Assembly (NCBI GenBank): GCA_902590505.1
Contig: CACIWZ010000001.1
Location: 1-64,000 of the forward strand
Reading direction: 5' to 3'
DNA from: an uncultured Pelagibacteraceae bacterium
GTDB lineage: Bacteria; Pseudomonadota; Alphaproteobacteria; Pelagibacterales; Pelagibacteraceae
Length of the DNA: 64,000 nt
Shown: one piece after another, positions 52,472 through 62,050 of the stretch
Layout: the number at the start of each line of letters is the position of its first letter
Position numbering within the stretch: position 1 is the first letter of the stretch
Notes under the pieces: generated by a model
Told to the model about the DNA's origin: nothing
Database searches by the model: none
The model's input: the letters and a program-made list of their open reading frames with translations, nothing else
Translations under genes and position numbers: made by a program

Positions 52472-53488
52472 TTAGGCCGCAAATTCTTTCTCTAATTCTT
52501 CAGACCACTCCCCCTTAGATGACAGACCATTCATTTTAGCTCTATGGTTAAAGGCTTTTTGAATATTTTCTGTATTTTCTTGATTTTTTCCAAATTCCTT
52601 TAATGCACTTGCTTGCAACCCTCTTCCATAAGAAAAAGTAATTAAAAAATTACTATCATTTATTTTGTTTATTTCATTTAGATTTTTACTAGACTCAATT
52701 TCAGACTGACCGCCTGACAAAAAGGCTATTCCAGGAACATCACTTGGAACATTTTTCTTTAAACAGTCTAAAGTTTTTTTTGCAATTTCTTCTGCATTAG
52801 ATTTATCTTTGCACTCCGAACCAGGTATAACCATATTAGGCTTAAGAACAGTTCCTTTCAAATTAACTTTATGTATTTCTAGTTCGTTATAACACTCATT
52901 GAGTACATTCGTTGTAACTTGATAACATTTATCAATGTTATGTGAACCATCCATCAAAACTTCTGGTTCGACTATCGGTACCATTTTAGCTTCTTGAACT
53001 AAAGCAGCGTATCTTGCTAATGCGTGGGCGTTAGACTTAATAGATTGGGCAGATGGAAATTTATCTGAAATTTTATAGACAGCTCTCCATTTCGTAAATC
53101 TCGCACCTAAATCATAATACTCCTTTAATCTTTCACGTAAACCATCTAAACCTTCTGTTACAGTTTCATCACTTGATCCAGCGAGAGGTTTTGCACCTTT
53201 ATCAACTTTAATTCCTGGTACAGCTCCATGTTTAGATATTAATTCTGGAATTGATGGACCCAAGGTAGTTTTTTGTCTTATTGTTTCATCAAATAAAATT
53301 ACTCCCCCAATAAAATCTTTCATAGCACTTGAATTAAAAAGAGTTTGTCTAAAATTTAGTCTATTTTTTTCAATATTTTCAACATTTATACTTTTAAATC
53401 TTTTAGCTATTGTTCCAGTGCTTTCATCTGCCGCAAGAATACCTTTTCCTTTAGCACACATTTTTTTAGCTATTTCATTTAATGTCAT
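52472..53488 (-). CDS. fba: class I fructose-bisphosphate aldolase
   Basis: 338 residues. GKGILAADESTGTIAKRFKSI is the class I aldolase signature, NLKGTVLKPNMVIPG contains the Schiff-base Lys, and FLSGGQSE the phosphate loop. It uses a Lys rather than zinc, as class II does. Lower glycolysis and gluconeogenesis, with pgk and tkt in the same operon. Length is as expected for the eukaryote-like bacterial form. Confidence 0.95.
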   Translation of the reverse strand: MTLNEIAKKMCAKGKGILAADESTGTIAKRFKSINVENIEKNRLNFRQTLFNSSAMKDFIGGVILFDETIRQKTTLGPSIPELISKHGAVPGIKVDKGAKPLAGSSDETVTEGLDGLRERLKEYYDLGARFTKWRAVYKISDKFPSAQSIKSNAHALARYAALVQEAKMVPIVEPEVLMDGSHNIDKCYQVTTNVLNECYNELEIHKVNLKGTVLKPNMVIPGSECKDKSNAEEIAKKTLDCLKKNVPSDVPGIAFLSGGQSEIESSKNLNEINKINDSNFLITFSYGRGLQASALKEFGKNQENTENIQKAFNHRAKMNGLSSKGEWSEELEKEFAA

Positions 53489-53497
53489 AGCGATTAT

Positions 53498-54688
53498 TTA
53501 TTTTAAAACACTTATACCAGGCAAGTCTTTTCCTTCTAAGTACTCTAAAAACGCTCCTCCTGCTGTTGATAAGTGAGAGAAAGTAAGTTTATTATCACTT
53601 TTATTTATTGCTGCAAGAGTGTCTCCACCTCCAAGAATAGATATTAGAGATTTTTCAATTGTATTTTTAGAGATATTTTCTGCAATCGATAATGTGCCTT
53701 TTAAGAAATTCTTATTTTCAAAATACCCGGCTGGCCCATTCCACAGAACAGTATTTGACTCGTCAATCTTTTTTTTAATTTTTTTGATTGTATTGAAGCC
53801 AATATCTAAAATTATTTCATTTTCTTGAATTTCATGAAGATTTTTATTTTTACCGGTTCCTTCAAAGTCTGTCCCTACCATGCAGTCTTCAGGAATTAAT
53901 ATTTTACAATTATGTTCCTCTGCTTTTTTATAAATATTTGCAATCGTCTCTTTTGTATTTTTTTCAATTAAAGATTTACCAACTTTTAAATTCTTATGAA
54001 CGAAGAAATTATTAGCCATTGCCCCAACAATTATTATATTGTTTACTTTTTTTAAAAGATTAGTAATAACATTAATCTTTGTAGAAATTTTTGATCCTCC
54101 GATAATGCAAGTGACTGGATTTTTTTTATTTTTTATAACAAGATTTATTGCCTTTATTTCTTTTTTTAATAATGGACCAGCATAACTTTTTTTTACGAAT
54201 TTGGTTATACCATGCACAGAAGCTTGTTTCCTATGGGAGCATGAAAATGCATCATTAATATAAATGTCACCAAGTTCACCTAACTTTTTTGAAAAATCTT
54301 GGCCATCTTCGTTTTCTTCCTTAAAAAATCTTATATTCTCAATTAATATTACCTCACCCCCTTTTAGGTGAGAAAATTTTTCTTTAGTTTCACCATCAAA
54401 AGTTCCTCTAAAAAAATAAACATTAGTTTTAAGCGCATCTTTGAGATATTTGTAGATGGGTATTAAAGACAGGTCAGGGACATTAATTCCTTTTGGTCGA
54501 CCCAAATGACTAATAATTATAATTTTTGCCTTTTTTTCAATTAGTTTATTTATAAAAGGTAAACATAAAGTTATTCTTGTATCATCTTTAATAACTTTTT
54601 CTTTAATTGGAACATTTAAATCTAATCTAAGAATTATCTTTTGATCTTTGATTTCTAAATCGTCAGGAAAGAAATTTATTTCGCCCAT
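53498..54688 (-). CDS. pgk: phosphoglycerate kinase
   Basis: 396 residues. IILRLDLNVP and ISHLGRPKG are the N-terminal substrate motifs, VLIENIRFFKEE-like and DAFSCSHRKQAS follow, and GGGDTLAAI plus STAGGAFLEYLEG are the C-terminal nucleotide motifs. Makes ATP from 1,3-bisphosphoglycerate. Spacing to neighbours is 9 bp on both sides. Confidence 0.96.
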   Translation of the reverse strand: MGEINFFPDDLEIKDQKIILRLDLNVPIKEKVIKDDTRITLCLPFINKLIEKKAKIIIISHLGRPKGINVPDLSLIPIYKYLKDALKTNVYFFRGTFDGETKEKFSHLKGGEVILIENIRFFKEENEDGQDFSKKLGELGDIYINDAFSCSHRKQASVHGITKFVKKSYAGPLLKKEIKAINLVIKNKKNPVTCIIGGSKISTKINVITNLLKKVNNIIIVGAMANNFFVHKNLKVGKSLIEKNTKETIANIYKKAEEHNCKILIPEDCMVGTDFEGTGKNKNLHEIQENEIILDIGFNTIKKIKKKIDESNTVLWNGPAGYFENKNFLKGTLSIAENISKNTIEKSLISILGGGDTLAAINKSDNKLTFSHLSTAGGAFLEYLEGKDLPGISVLK

Positions 54689-54697
54689 CGACTTCTA

Positions 54698-56680
54698 TTA
54701 CTCTCTTAATTTTTTTTGAATAAAATTTGTTATATCTTCCTCTGATAATTTCAAATGTTTGTAAACTTCTTTATAAGGAGCACTTTCACCAAATTTATCT
54801 ATTCCTAAATTGGCACCTTTGTTTTTAATATATTTTTGCCAAGACATTACACTTCCAGCTTCTAATGTGAAGATCAATGAGTTTTCTTCTAAAATATCTT
54901 TCCGGTAATCTTCAGGTTGTTTATCAAAAAGCTCCATACATGGCATTGAAACTACTTTTGAGTGGATATTGTTTTCTTTAAGTTTGTTTTGAACTTTTAA
55001 GGCAAGTTCTACTTCGGTACCTGAAGCAACCAATGTTACATTACTCTCATGCGAAGTTAAATTAACTACATAGGCTCCTTTTTCACATTTATTCTCTTTT
55101 AAATTGCTCGGATTGATGTAAGGAACTTTTTGTCTCGATAAAGCAATAGCACTTGGGGTATTTTCAGTTTTTAAAGCTATTTCCCAACATTCAAATGTTT
55201 CATTAATATCTGCTGGCCTGAAGACATTTAAATTCGGAATTGCTCTCAACCCAGTAAGTTGTTCTATAGGTTGGTGAGTAGGACCATCTTCACCAAGACC
55301 AATTGAGTCATGTGAAAAAATATAAATTACTTTAAGACCCATTAAAGCAGAGAGTCTTATAGAGGGTTTACAATAATCTGAGAATATTAAAAATGTTCCA
55401 CCATAAGGGATTATACCTCCATAAAGCGCTAAACCATTCATAATTGCTGCCATACCATGTTCTCTAACTCCGTAATGAATATAATTTCCATTAAAATTTT
55501 TAGAGTTTATAATTTTAGAATTATTTGTTTTTGTATTATTTGAACCACTTAAATCTGCAGAACCACCTATTAATTCAGGAAGAAAAGCAGAAATTTTTTC
55601 TATGGCAGCCATCGAACATTGTCGTGTAGCTAAACTTGGTTTAGATTCAAAATTTTTATCTTTTTCTTGACGAATTAAATTTTCTAAACCGTTCAAATCT
55701 AATTTTTCATTAGCGCCGTTAAGTTCACTTTTAATTTTAGGATTTTTTTTATTGACTGTATCGAGCCACTCATTTTCTAGTTGCTCACCTTTGTTACCTA
55801 TATTTCTCCATTCATTTAGTATTTCTTGAGGTACTTCAAATGGCTGGTTGTTCCATTTTAGTTTTTTTCTCACTAAAGCTATTTCCTCATCTCCTAAAGG
55901 AGAGCCGTGGGAGGAAGCTTTACCAGATTTATTAGGTGATCCAAATCCTATTATAGTTTTACAAGATATTATTGTAGGTTTTTTTGATTTTGATGCTTTT
56001 GTGATCGCTTTTGAAATTTGTTTTTCATTGTGGCCGTTAACCTCTAAAAAACTCCAACCGTATGACTCAAATCTTTTTTTGTAGTTATCTGAAACACTAA
56101 GCGATGTTGAACCGTCAATTGAAATTTTATTATTGTCGAAAAAAACTATTAAATTCTTTAATTTTAGATGGCCAGCTAGACTCATTGCTTCATGACTAAT
56201 TCCCTCCATTAAGTCTCCGTCACTCGCAATCACATAGGTTTTGTTATTAATGACAGAAGAACTAAATTTTTTTCTAAATATTTCTTCTGCTATTGCCATA
56301 CCTACAGCGTTTCCTAACCCTTGTCCTAAAGGTCCGGTAGTCGTCTCAATTCCAGAGCCTTTTTTGTACTCGGGATGTCCTGCACAGATAGAATTAAGTT
56401 GTCGGAAATTTTTTATATCCTCAATTGAAATACTTTTGTAACCACAAAGATATAAAAGAGAGTAAAGCAACATTGACCCATGTCCTGCTGATAAAATAAA
56501 TCGATCCCTGTTTATCCAATTAGGATTTTTTGGGTTAAACCTCAGGTGGTATTTAAATAAAACGGTTGCAACATCTGCCATGCCCATTGGCATTCCAGGA
56601 TGGCCAGAATTGGCTTTTTGCACAGCATCGATTGATAAAAATCTTACTGCATTTGATAATTGATTAAAATTTACTCTCAC
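54698..56680 (-). CDS. tkt: transketolase
   Basis: 660 residues. [19 protein letters not shown] is the N-terminal phosphate/ThDP region, [13 protein letters not shown] with KLIVFFDNN (GDG-NN-type motif) the cofactor site, and [19 protein letters not shown] the Pyr-domain signature. Links pentose phosphate and glycolysis. First gene of the minus-strand operon with pgk and aldolase; divergent from the coiled-coil gene, with 57 bp between. Confidence 0.97.
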   Translation of the reverse strand: MRVNFNQLSNAVRFLSIDAVQKANSGHPGMPMGMADVATVLFKYHLRFNPKNPNWINRDRFILSAGHGSMLLYSLLYLCGYKSISIEDIKNFRQLNSICAGHPEYKKGSGIETTTGPLGQGLGNAVGMAIAEEIFRKKFSSSVINNKTYVIASDGDLMEGISHEAMSLAGHLKLKNLIVFFDNNKISIDGSTSLSVSDNYKKRFESYGWSFLEVNGHNEKQISKAITKASKSKKPTIISCKTIIGFGSPNKSGKASSHGSPLGDEEIALVRKKLKWNNQPFEVPQEILNEWRNIGNKGEQLENEWLDTVNKKNPKIKSELNGANEKLDLNGLENLIRQEKDKNFESKPSLATRQCSMAAIEKISAFLPELIGGSADLSGSNNTKTNNSKIINSKNFNGNYIHYGVREHGMAAIMNGLALYGGIIPYGGTFLIFSDYCKPSIRLSALMGLKVIYIFSHDSIGLGEDGPTHQPIEQLTGLRAIPNLNVFRPADINETFECWEIALKTENTPSAIALSRQKVPYINPSNLKENKCEKGAYVVNLTSHESNVTLVASGTEVELALKVQNKLKENNIHSKVVSMPCMELFDKQPEDYRKDILEENSLIFTLEAGSVMSWQKYIKNKGANLGIDKFGESAPYKEVYKHLKLSEEDITNFIQKKLRE

Positions 56681-56726
56681 TTTTAATAACCTATATAGAC
56701 TTAAACTAAGTATATCAATAATATGA

Positions 56727-56732
56727 TATAAT
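56727..56732 (+). promoter_or_regulatory. candidate -10 element before the zapA operon
   Basis: A perfect TATAAT lies just 5 bases before the ATG at 56738, in the 57 bp divergent gap from tkt. If used, the transcript would be leaderless or nearly so. No clear -35 is seen at 17 bp spacing, so this is weak evidence. Confidence 0.3.
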
Positions 56733-56737
56733 ATTTT

Positions 56738-57061
56738 ATGAGTACAATTGAGCAGAAAGAAAAAAATTTAAATCAATTAATTAGTAAACTTAATTCGTTG
56801 ACTTTAACTTATTCACAACCCACATACGAAGTAGAAAAAATAAAAACTGAAAAAAACGAAATTTTAAGACAAAAAATTGAAATTGAAAAAAAAAATCAAG
56901 AATTACTTAGGGAACACAAATATTTAAAAGAGAAAATAAAAAACTTACAATTAGAAGTTAAAAAAAAAGTAGAATTTGAAGAAAATTTTAATCAAGAAAT
57001 TGATGAGTTGAGCGAGGAAACTGAAAATTTGGTTTCAGAAATTGAAAAATGGCAAATGTAA
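56738..57061 (+). CDS. small coiled-coil protein before ZapA
   Basis: 107 residues, rich in Glu and Lys, with heptad-like spacing throughout (residues about 5-100), predicted as one long coiled coil. No enzyme motif. It overlaps zapA by 13 bp and occupies the place where Alphaproteobacteria often encode a DUF4164-like coiled-coil partner; a role at the divisome is inferred from position. Confidence 0.7.
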   Translation: MSTIEQKEKNLNQLISKLNSLTLTYSQPTYEVEKIKTEKNEILRQKIEIEKKNQELLREHKYLKEKIKNLQLEVKKKVEFEENFNQEIDELSEETENLVSEIEKWQM

Positions 57062-57495
57062 ATATTAAGTTTAATAACAAAGACTACCTTCTTTCTTGTG
57101 ATGATGGGCAAGAAGAGTCTTTAAAAGAATTGACGAAATTTCTTGATAATAAATATGCAGAACTAAAAGATAAATTAGGCAATATTGGAGAAAATAAGTT
57201 ATTATTAATTACTACAATACAATTAATCGATGAATATTTTGACTTAAAACAGAAAGTAACGCTTCAAAAAAATAAACTTGATGAAATATCAAACAAATTC
57301 AAAGAAATAAAAACTTTAGCCATAAAGTATAAAGATGATAAAGATACTGAGATTCAAAAACTTAAAGATGAATTAGATATTTTCAAAAAGACAATAGAAG
57401 AAAGTAATATTCTTTACGAATCCTTGTTAGACAAAACTACACAATCGTTAGAGAAGATAATTTCTAACACCGAGTCCCTATCTAAAATACAATAG
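57049..57495 (+). CDS. zapA: cell division protein ZapA
   Basis: 148 residues. [43 protein letters not shown] matches the ZapA N-terminal domain, followed by KLLLITTIQLIDEYFDL and a long coiled coil. It bundles FtsZ. No gap remains before the folate cyclo-ligase gene where other bacteria carry 6S RNA, so that RNA is not here. Confidence 0.87.
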   Translation: MANVNIKFNNKDYLLSCDDGQEESLKELTKFLDNKYAELKDKLGNIGENKLLLITTIQLIDEYFDLKQKVTLQKNKLDEISNKFKEIKTLAIKYKDDKDTEIQKLKDELDIFKKTIEESNILYESLLDKTTQSLEKIISNTESLSKIQ

Positions 57496-58050
57496 ATGGA
57501 TAAAAAAAGTTTAATTAGAGAAAAATATTTTCTTAAAAGAAAAAAAAATTTTTTTGAAATAAGCAACAAATTTTTTTTACCTCTAATTAACTTAATTAAA
57601 AAAAAAGGTATAAGCAAAAAAGCTTTCATTTCTCTTTATTATCCAAGTTCTTTTGAGGTAGATGTCTTGAAAATTCTTAAAGTTGAATATTTCAAAAAAT
57701 TTAATTTTCTTTTGCCAATTATACAAAAAAATAATTCGATGGAATTTTATAAATGGAAACATAATGAAATATTATACGTAAATAAATATGGAATACCTGA
57801 ACCGACAAAAACGATTAAAATAATACCTTCGATTATGTTAATTCCTCTTTTAGCCTTCGATAAAGATAAAAATAGATTGGGATACGGCAAAGGTTATTAT
57901 GATAAATATCTTTTTAAGTATATTAAAACTCATAAAAATATTTTAACAGTCGGTGTTGCTTTTTCTTTTCAAAAATACAATAAACTGCCGGTGAATAAAA
58001 AAGATTTTAAATTAAATTTCATAATTACTGAAAAAGGAATAATTAAATGA
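57496..58050 (+). CDS. 5-formyltetrahydrofolate cyclo-ligase
   Basis: 184 residues. The early Arg/Lys region IREKYFLKRKKNFFE, KKAFISLYYPSSFEVDV, then YGIPEPT and IMLIPLLAFDKDKNRLGYGKGYYDKYL (the 'DxxGxRLGxGxGYYD' signature) identify this family, called YgfA or MTHFS. It converts 5-formyl-THF to 5,10-methenyl-THF. Starts one base after the zapA stop and overlaps the next gene by ATGA. Confidence 0.9.
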   Translation: MDKKSLIREKYFLKRKKNFFEISNKFFLPLINLIKKKGISKKAFISLYYPSSFEVDVLKILKVEYFKKFNFLLPIIQKNNSMEFYKWKHNEILYVNKYGIPEPTKTIKIIPSIMLIPLLAFDKDKNRLGYGKGYYDKYLFKYIKTHKNILTVGVAFSFQKYNKLPVNKKDFKLNFIITEKGIIK

Positions 58051-58853
58051 AAATTTTGATTTTGGGAGATGTTATGGGTCAATCCGGCAGAAAAGCACTT
58101 AGAGAAAATCTTAAAAAAATTATTGAAAAAAATAATATAGACTTTTCGGTTATTAACGGTGAAAATGCAGCAGATGATGGCAAAGGTATAACCAAAGAAA
58201 TAGCTGACGAATTTTTTTCTTTAGGAATAGATGTAATTACTTCCGGAAATCACATATGGGATAAAGAAGAAACAGCTAAATTTATTGATAAAGAAAAAAG
58301 ACTTTTAAGACCTGCTAATTTAGCAGAAGGATCTCCTGGTAAGGGTTATGGAATCTTTTTTTCTAAAGACCAAAAATATAAAGTAGGGGTTATAAATTTA
58401 ATGGGAAATATTTTTATGAGAAAAACGGATGATGTTTTTAAAATTGCAAAAGAAATTACTAAAAAAATTAAATTAAAAAATAGTGTTGATTTTTCTGTTG
58501 TCGATTTTCATGGAGAAATTACAAGTGAAAAAATGGCTATAGGGCATTTTTTTGATGGTATCTCTACTTGTGTTGTTGGAACTCATACCCATGTTCCTAC
58601 TGCTGATACAAGGATATTAGAGAAAGGTACTGCATATCAAACTGATATTGGAATGTGTGGAGATTATAACTCGGTAATTGGTATGAACAAAGAAAATTCA
58701 ATAAAAAAATTTTTTAAAGATAAAGATGCGGTAAGACACTACCCATCAGAGGGCGAAGGTACTTTGTCAGGTATAATTGTAGAAGCAAATTCAGAAACTG
58801 GTTTAGCAAAAAAAATTTCTAGATTAATTATTGGGGGAGTATTAAATAAATAG
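58047..58853 (+). CDS. YmdB-like metallophosphoesterase
   Basis: 268 residues. ILILGDVMGQSGRKAL, VINGENAADDGKGI, ITSGNHIWDKEE and VDFHGEITSEKMAIG are the metal-binding blocks of the TIGR00282/YmdB family, with GTHTHVPTADTRIL near the end. A dinuclear phosphodiesterase active on cyclic nucleotides in other bacteria. Cytosolic. Part of an operon with yebC. Confidence 0.9.
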   Translation: MKILILGDVMGQSGRKALRENLKKIIEKNNIDFSVINGENAADDGKGITKEIADEFFSLGIDVITSGNHIWDKEETAKFIDKEKRLLRPANLAEGSPGKGYGIFFSKDQKYKVGVINLMGNIFMRKTDDVFKIAKEITKKIKLKNSVDFSVVDFHGEITSEKMAIGHFFDGISTCVVGTHTHVPTADTRILEKGTAYQTDIGMCGDYNSVIGMNKENSIKKFFKDKDAVRHYPSEGEGTLSGIIVEANSETGLAKKISRLIIGGVLNK

Positions 58854-58855
58854 TT

Positions 58856-59578
58856 ATGGCAGGACATTCTCACTGGGCAGGTATAAAACATAAAAAAGGT
58901 AGAGCTGACAAAGAAAGATCGAAAATATTTTCAAAACTGTCTAGAGAATTAACAGTTGCAGCAAAATTAGGTGATAAAGATCCAGACATGAATCCCAGGT
59001 TAAGAACTGCAATCCAGGCAGCTAAACAGGCAAACATGCCAAAAGATAATATTTCTAGAGCAATTAGTAAGTCCGAAAGTGATCAAAATAAAAATTATGA
59101 AAATTTAAGATACGAAGGTTTTGGTCCGTTTAATACAGCTTTAATTATTGAAACTCTCACTGACAATAAAAATAGATCTGCATCAAGTATAAGAACTGTG
59201 TTGCAAAAAAGTGGAGGTAGATTGGGAGAGACCGGTTCGACTAAGCATATGTTTCATAATTATGGAGTTATACATATTGAGAAAAATAAAATTAGCGAGG
59301 AGGAAGTATTTAATATAGCAATCAATTCTGGAGCAAAAGATTGTTCCATTGTAAATGGATTTCATGAGATAGTTACGCAAAAAGATGATTTTTATAAGAT
59401 TAAAACTGAACTTGAAAAGAAAATAGACAGTTTTGCTTATTCAGCCATAGAGTGGAGACCTCAAAATAACTTAAATTTAGATAAAGATCAGAGTAAAAAA
59501 ATGATAGAGGTTCTAAATGCACTTGAGGAGCTTGATGATGTTCAAAATATATTTACTAATGCAAATTTAGAAAATTAA
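58856..59578 (+). CDS. yebC: YebC/PmpR family regulator
   Basis: 240 residues. MAGHSHWAGIKHKKGRADKERSKIFSKLSREL is the diagnostic start, with GGRLGETGSTKHMF and KIKTELEKK conserved. Family members are transcription regulators and also relieve stalling at proline stretches. Adjacent to a ruvC-like gene as in many proteobacteria. Confidence 0.94.
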   Translation: MAGHSHWAGIKHKKGRADKERSKIFSKLSRELTVAAKLGDKDPDMNPRLRTAIQAAKQANMPKDNISRAISKSESDQNKNYENLRYEGFGPFNTALIIETLTDNKNRSASSIRTVLQKSGGRLGETGSTKHMFHNYGVIHIEKNKISEEEVFNIAINSGAKDCSIVNGFHEIVTQKDDFYKIKTELEKKIDSFAYSAIEWRPQNNLNLDKDQSKKMIEVLNALEELDDVQNIFTNANLEN

Positions 59579-59582
59579 TAAA

Positions 59583-60074
59583 ATGATAGTCGTTGGTATA
59601 GATCCTGGTTTAAGCGGCGCGATAGCAATTTTAGAAAATAATAAAGTATTAAATATTTTTGATATGCCAGTAATGGCAGAAGGAAAAAAGAACAAAAGGC
59701 AATTAAATAGTGCTCAACTAGTAAGTATTATTAAAGACAGCACCAAACCTGATGCTGAAATAGTAGTCGTAGTTGAGCAAGTAAATGCAATGCCAGGACA
59801 AGGCGTAACCAGTATGTTCAATTTTGGTCAAACTTTTGGTGCAATCAAAGGAGTTTGCGCAGCTTTAGAACTTCCAATTTTTTTTGTAAGACCATCTAAA
59901 TGGAAAAAACATTTTGAATTGATTAATTCCTCAAAGGACTCTAGTAGAACTAAAGTAATAGAAATGTACCCATCTTTATCGAGTCAGTTAGCTAAAAAAA
60001 AAGACGTCAATAAATCAGACGCTATTTTGATTGCCAGATTCTACACTGAGACAAGATTAAAAGTTAGCAAATAA
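59583..60074 (+). CDS. ruvC: RuvC-like Holliday junction resolvase, phage-type
   Basis: 163 residues. The acidic catalytic set is D7 (GIDPGLSG), E65 (VVVEQVNA), D141 and D146 (KKDVNKSDAILIA). The middle QVNAMPGQGVTSMFNFGQTFGAIKGV pattern is that of phage-encoded RuvC-like proteins, not of E. coli RuvC (which has ERVF...ALKLGQARG). It occupies the canonical place after yebC, but ruvA and ruvB do not follow; tolQ does. Resolves junctions, with no evidence of RuvAB partners in view. Confidence 0.82.
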   Translation: MIVVGIDPGLSGAIAILENNKVLNIFDMPVMAEGKKNKRQLNSAQLVSIIKDSTKPDAEIVVVVEQVNAMPGQGVTSMFNFGQTFGAIKGVCAALELPIFFVRPSKWKKHFELINSSKDSSRTKVIEMYPSLSSQLAKKKDVNKSDAILIARFYTETRLKVSK

Positions 60075-60132
60075 TATTATTTTCTTAAGAAAGCGCCAAA
60101 TTCATGACACATTCTGAAAGTAATTAAGTTTA

Positions 60133-60813
60133 ATGGAACAAGATATTGCTGCACAAGTAGTAGGATTAGGAGGTGCAACAGACTTCACATTATGGAGCCT
60201 TTTTATGAGGGCCGACTTTGTAGTGAAGTTTGTAATTATCCTATTGATAGCAAGCTCAATTTTTTCATGGGCACTAATATTTGATAAATTTAAGTTGTTT
60301 AAAAATATAAATAAGTCTACAGAGGACTTTGAAAAAAAATTCTGGAAAGCAAAATCCGCTGAAAATTTTAATAATAACCTTCCTGTAAATTCAAGCGATC
60401 CAGCAACTTTAATATTTAAAGCAGCAATGGCAGAACTTTTAAAAACAAAAAGACAATCATCCGCAATTCAAGCTGCGAGAGTTGAGAGAATTTTAGAAAT
60501 TGCTACTGATAACGAATTGAAAAAAGTTGAAAAAAACTTTACATATCTTGCGACGATTGGTTCAACAGCCCCGTTTATAGGATTATTTGGTACAGTATGG
60601 GGAATAATGAATTCATTTCAATCAATAGCTATTTCCAGAAACACAAGTCTTGCTATAGTTGCGCCAGGTATTGCCGAAGCTCTCTTTGCAACAGCGTTAG
60701 GCTTGTTAGCAGCTATTCCAGCGGTTGTAGCATATAATAAATTTAACAGTGACTCTCGAAGATACTTTTCAAAAATAGATAATTTTTCTAAAAGATTTTT
60801 ATCAATAATTTAA
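60133..60813 (+). CDS. tolQ: Tol-Pal proton channel protein TolQ
   Basis: 226 residues with three transmembrane segments (about 30-50, 130-150, 170-195). [22 protein letters not shown] and [29 protein letters not shown]-type segments define the TolQ/ExbB family. Works with TolR to power TolA. 58 bp separates it from ruvC. Confidence 0.94.
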   Translation: [226 protein letters not shown]

Positions 60814-60817
60814 AATA

Positions 60818-61231
60818 ATGGCATTTAAATTCAATCGCTCAAGAAATGAACCAATGAGTGAAATTAACGTAACACCATTTGTAGATGTAATGCTAGTTTT
60901 ATTAATAATTTTTATGGTAACTGCTCCACTTCTAACAGTAGGTGTTCAAGTTGATTTACCGGAATCTGCAGCTGACTCACTTCCAGACGATCAAGAACCA
61001 CTGACAATTAGCATCAATTCAAAAGGGGAGATTTATATTCAAGAACATCAAGTGACATATCAAAAAATGGTTCCCAAGCTGTTAGCTATTGCAAAAAATA
61101 GAACTGATACAAGGATTTATGTAAGAGGAGACAAGAATATTAATTATGGAAGAGTGTTAGAAATAATGGGAACTTTATCAGGTGCTGGTTTTTCAAAAGT
61201 TGCACTTATTTCTGAACCTTACAAAAATTAG
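60818..61231 (+). CDS. tolR: Tol-Pal proton channel protein TolR
   Basis: 137 residues. SEINVTPFVDVMLVLLIIFMVTAP includes the Asp (in FVDVML) needed for proton movement, and the periplasmic domain has DKNINYGRVLEIMGTLSGAGFSKVALI. One transmembrane helix. It starts 4 bp after tolQ. Confidence 0.95.
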   Translation: MAFKFNRSRNEPMSEINVTPFVDVMLVLLIIFMVTAPLLTVGVQVDLPESAADSLPDDQEPLTISINSKGEIYIQEHQVTYQKMVPKLLAIAKNRTDTRIYVRGDKNINYGRVLEIMGTLSGAGFSKVALISEPYKN

Positions 61232-61239
61232 GATGATGT

Positions 61240-62049
61240 ATGATAAAAAGCTTAATTTACTCAATTTCTTTTCATTCATTAATGATTATCCTAACAGTTT
61301 TGAGTTTACCATTTATGCTTAGGGAGCCTGTAGATTTACCCCCAATAGTTTCTGTAGAATTAATACAAATTTCAGATAAAACAAGAATTCCTTATGCTCC
61401 AAAAGCAAGAAAATTGATTGAGGAGAAAAAAAAAATAGAAGAGGAGAGAATGGTTTCGGAACAAGCACCACCTGCAGCTAAAGCAAAAGAAAAGCCTGAT
61501 AGAATTCCAATGCCTGATGAGAAAAAGGAGGAAAAACAAATAATAAAAAAAAAACAAAATCCTGAAGAAATAAAACCAGAGATAAGACAATCTTCAGAGT
61601 TTGAAAAAAAAGAAATTATAGATACAAATCAAATTGCAGCATTAATTGATAAAGCTAAAGAAGTTGAGGCGGTTAAAGAAAAAAAAAGTAATAAAGTTAC
61701 TCAAAGTTCTCAAAAAAATTCATTTGCGTCAGGTTTAACTTTGTCAGAGGAAGATGCTCTTAGAGCTCAAATATTTGGATGTTGGAGTATTCCATTAGGT
61801 TTACCATATGACCAAAATTTATTGGTCAGAATAAAATTAGAACTTAAAAAAGATGGAACTATAATGAAATCTGAAATTTTAGATCACGAAAGAATGAATA
61901 GACCAGGACAAAAATTTTATAAAGTTCTAGCTGAGAGCGCACTGAGAGCAGTAAGACTTTGTCAACCATTGAAAGTTCCTCCAACTGGTTATGATAAATG
62001 GAAAGATTTACAATTAAATTTCAATCCAACTGAAATGTTAAAAGGATGA
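61240..62049 (+). CDS. tolA: TolA/TonB-like envelope spanning protein
   Basis: 269 residues. One N-terminal transmembrane helix (about 5-28), then a long Lys/Glu/Pro-rich region (40-165) that spans the periplasm, and a C-terminal domain from about 170 containing [14 protein letters not shown] and [20 protein letters not shown]. Alphaproteobacterial TolA has this architecture; similar to TonB. Lies between tolR and tolB. Confidence 0.85.
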   Translation: MIKSLIYSISFHSLMIILTVLSLPFMLREPVDLPPIVSVELIQISDKTRIPYAPKARKLIEEKKKIEEERMVSEQAPPAAKAKEKPDRIPMPDEKKEEKQIIKKKQNPEEIKPEIRQSSEFEKKEIIDTNQIAALIDKAKEVEAVKEKKSNKVTQSSQKNSFASGLTLSEEDALRAQIFGCWSIPLGLPYDQNLLVRIKLELKKDGTIMKSEILDHERMNRPGQKFYKVLAESALRAVRLCQPLKVPPTGYDKWKDLQLNFNPTEMLKG

Positions 62050-62050
62050 T

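Noticed and set aside
57496-57500. 6S RNA between zapA and the folate cyclo-ligase
   Set aside because: The two genes are directly adjacent, leaving no room for the RNA found here in many bacteria.
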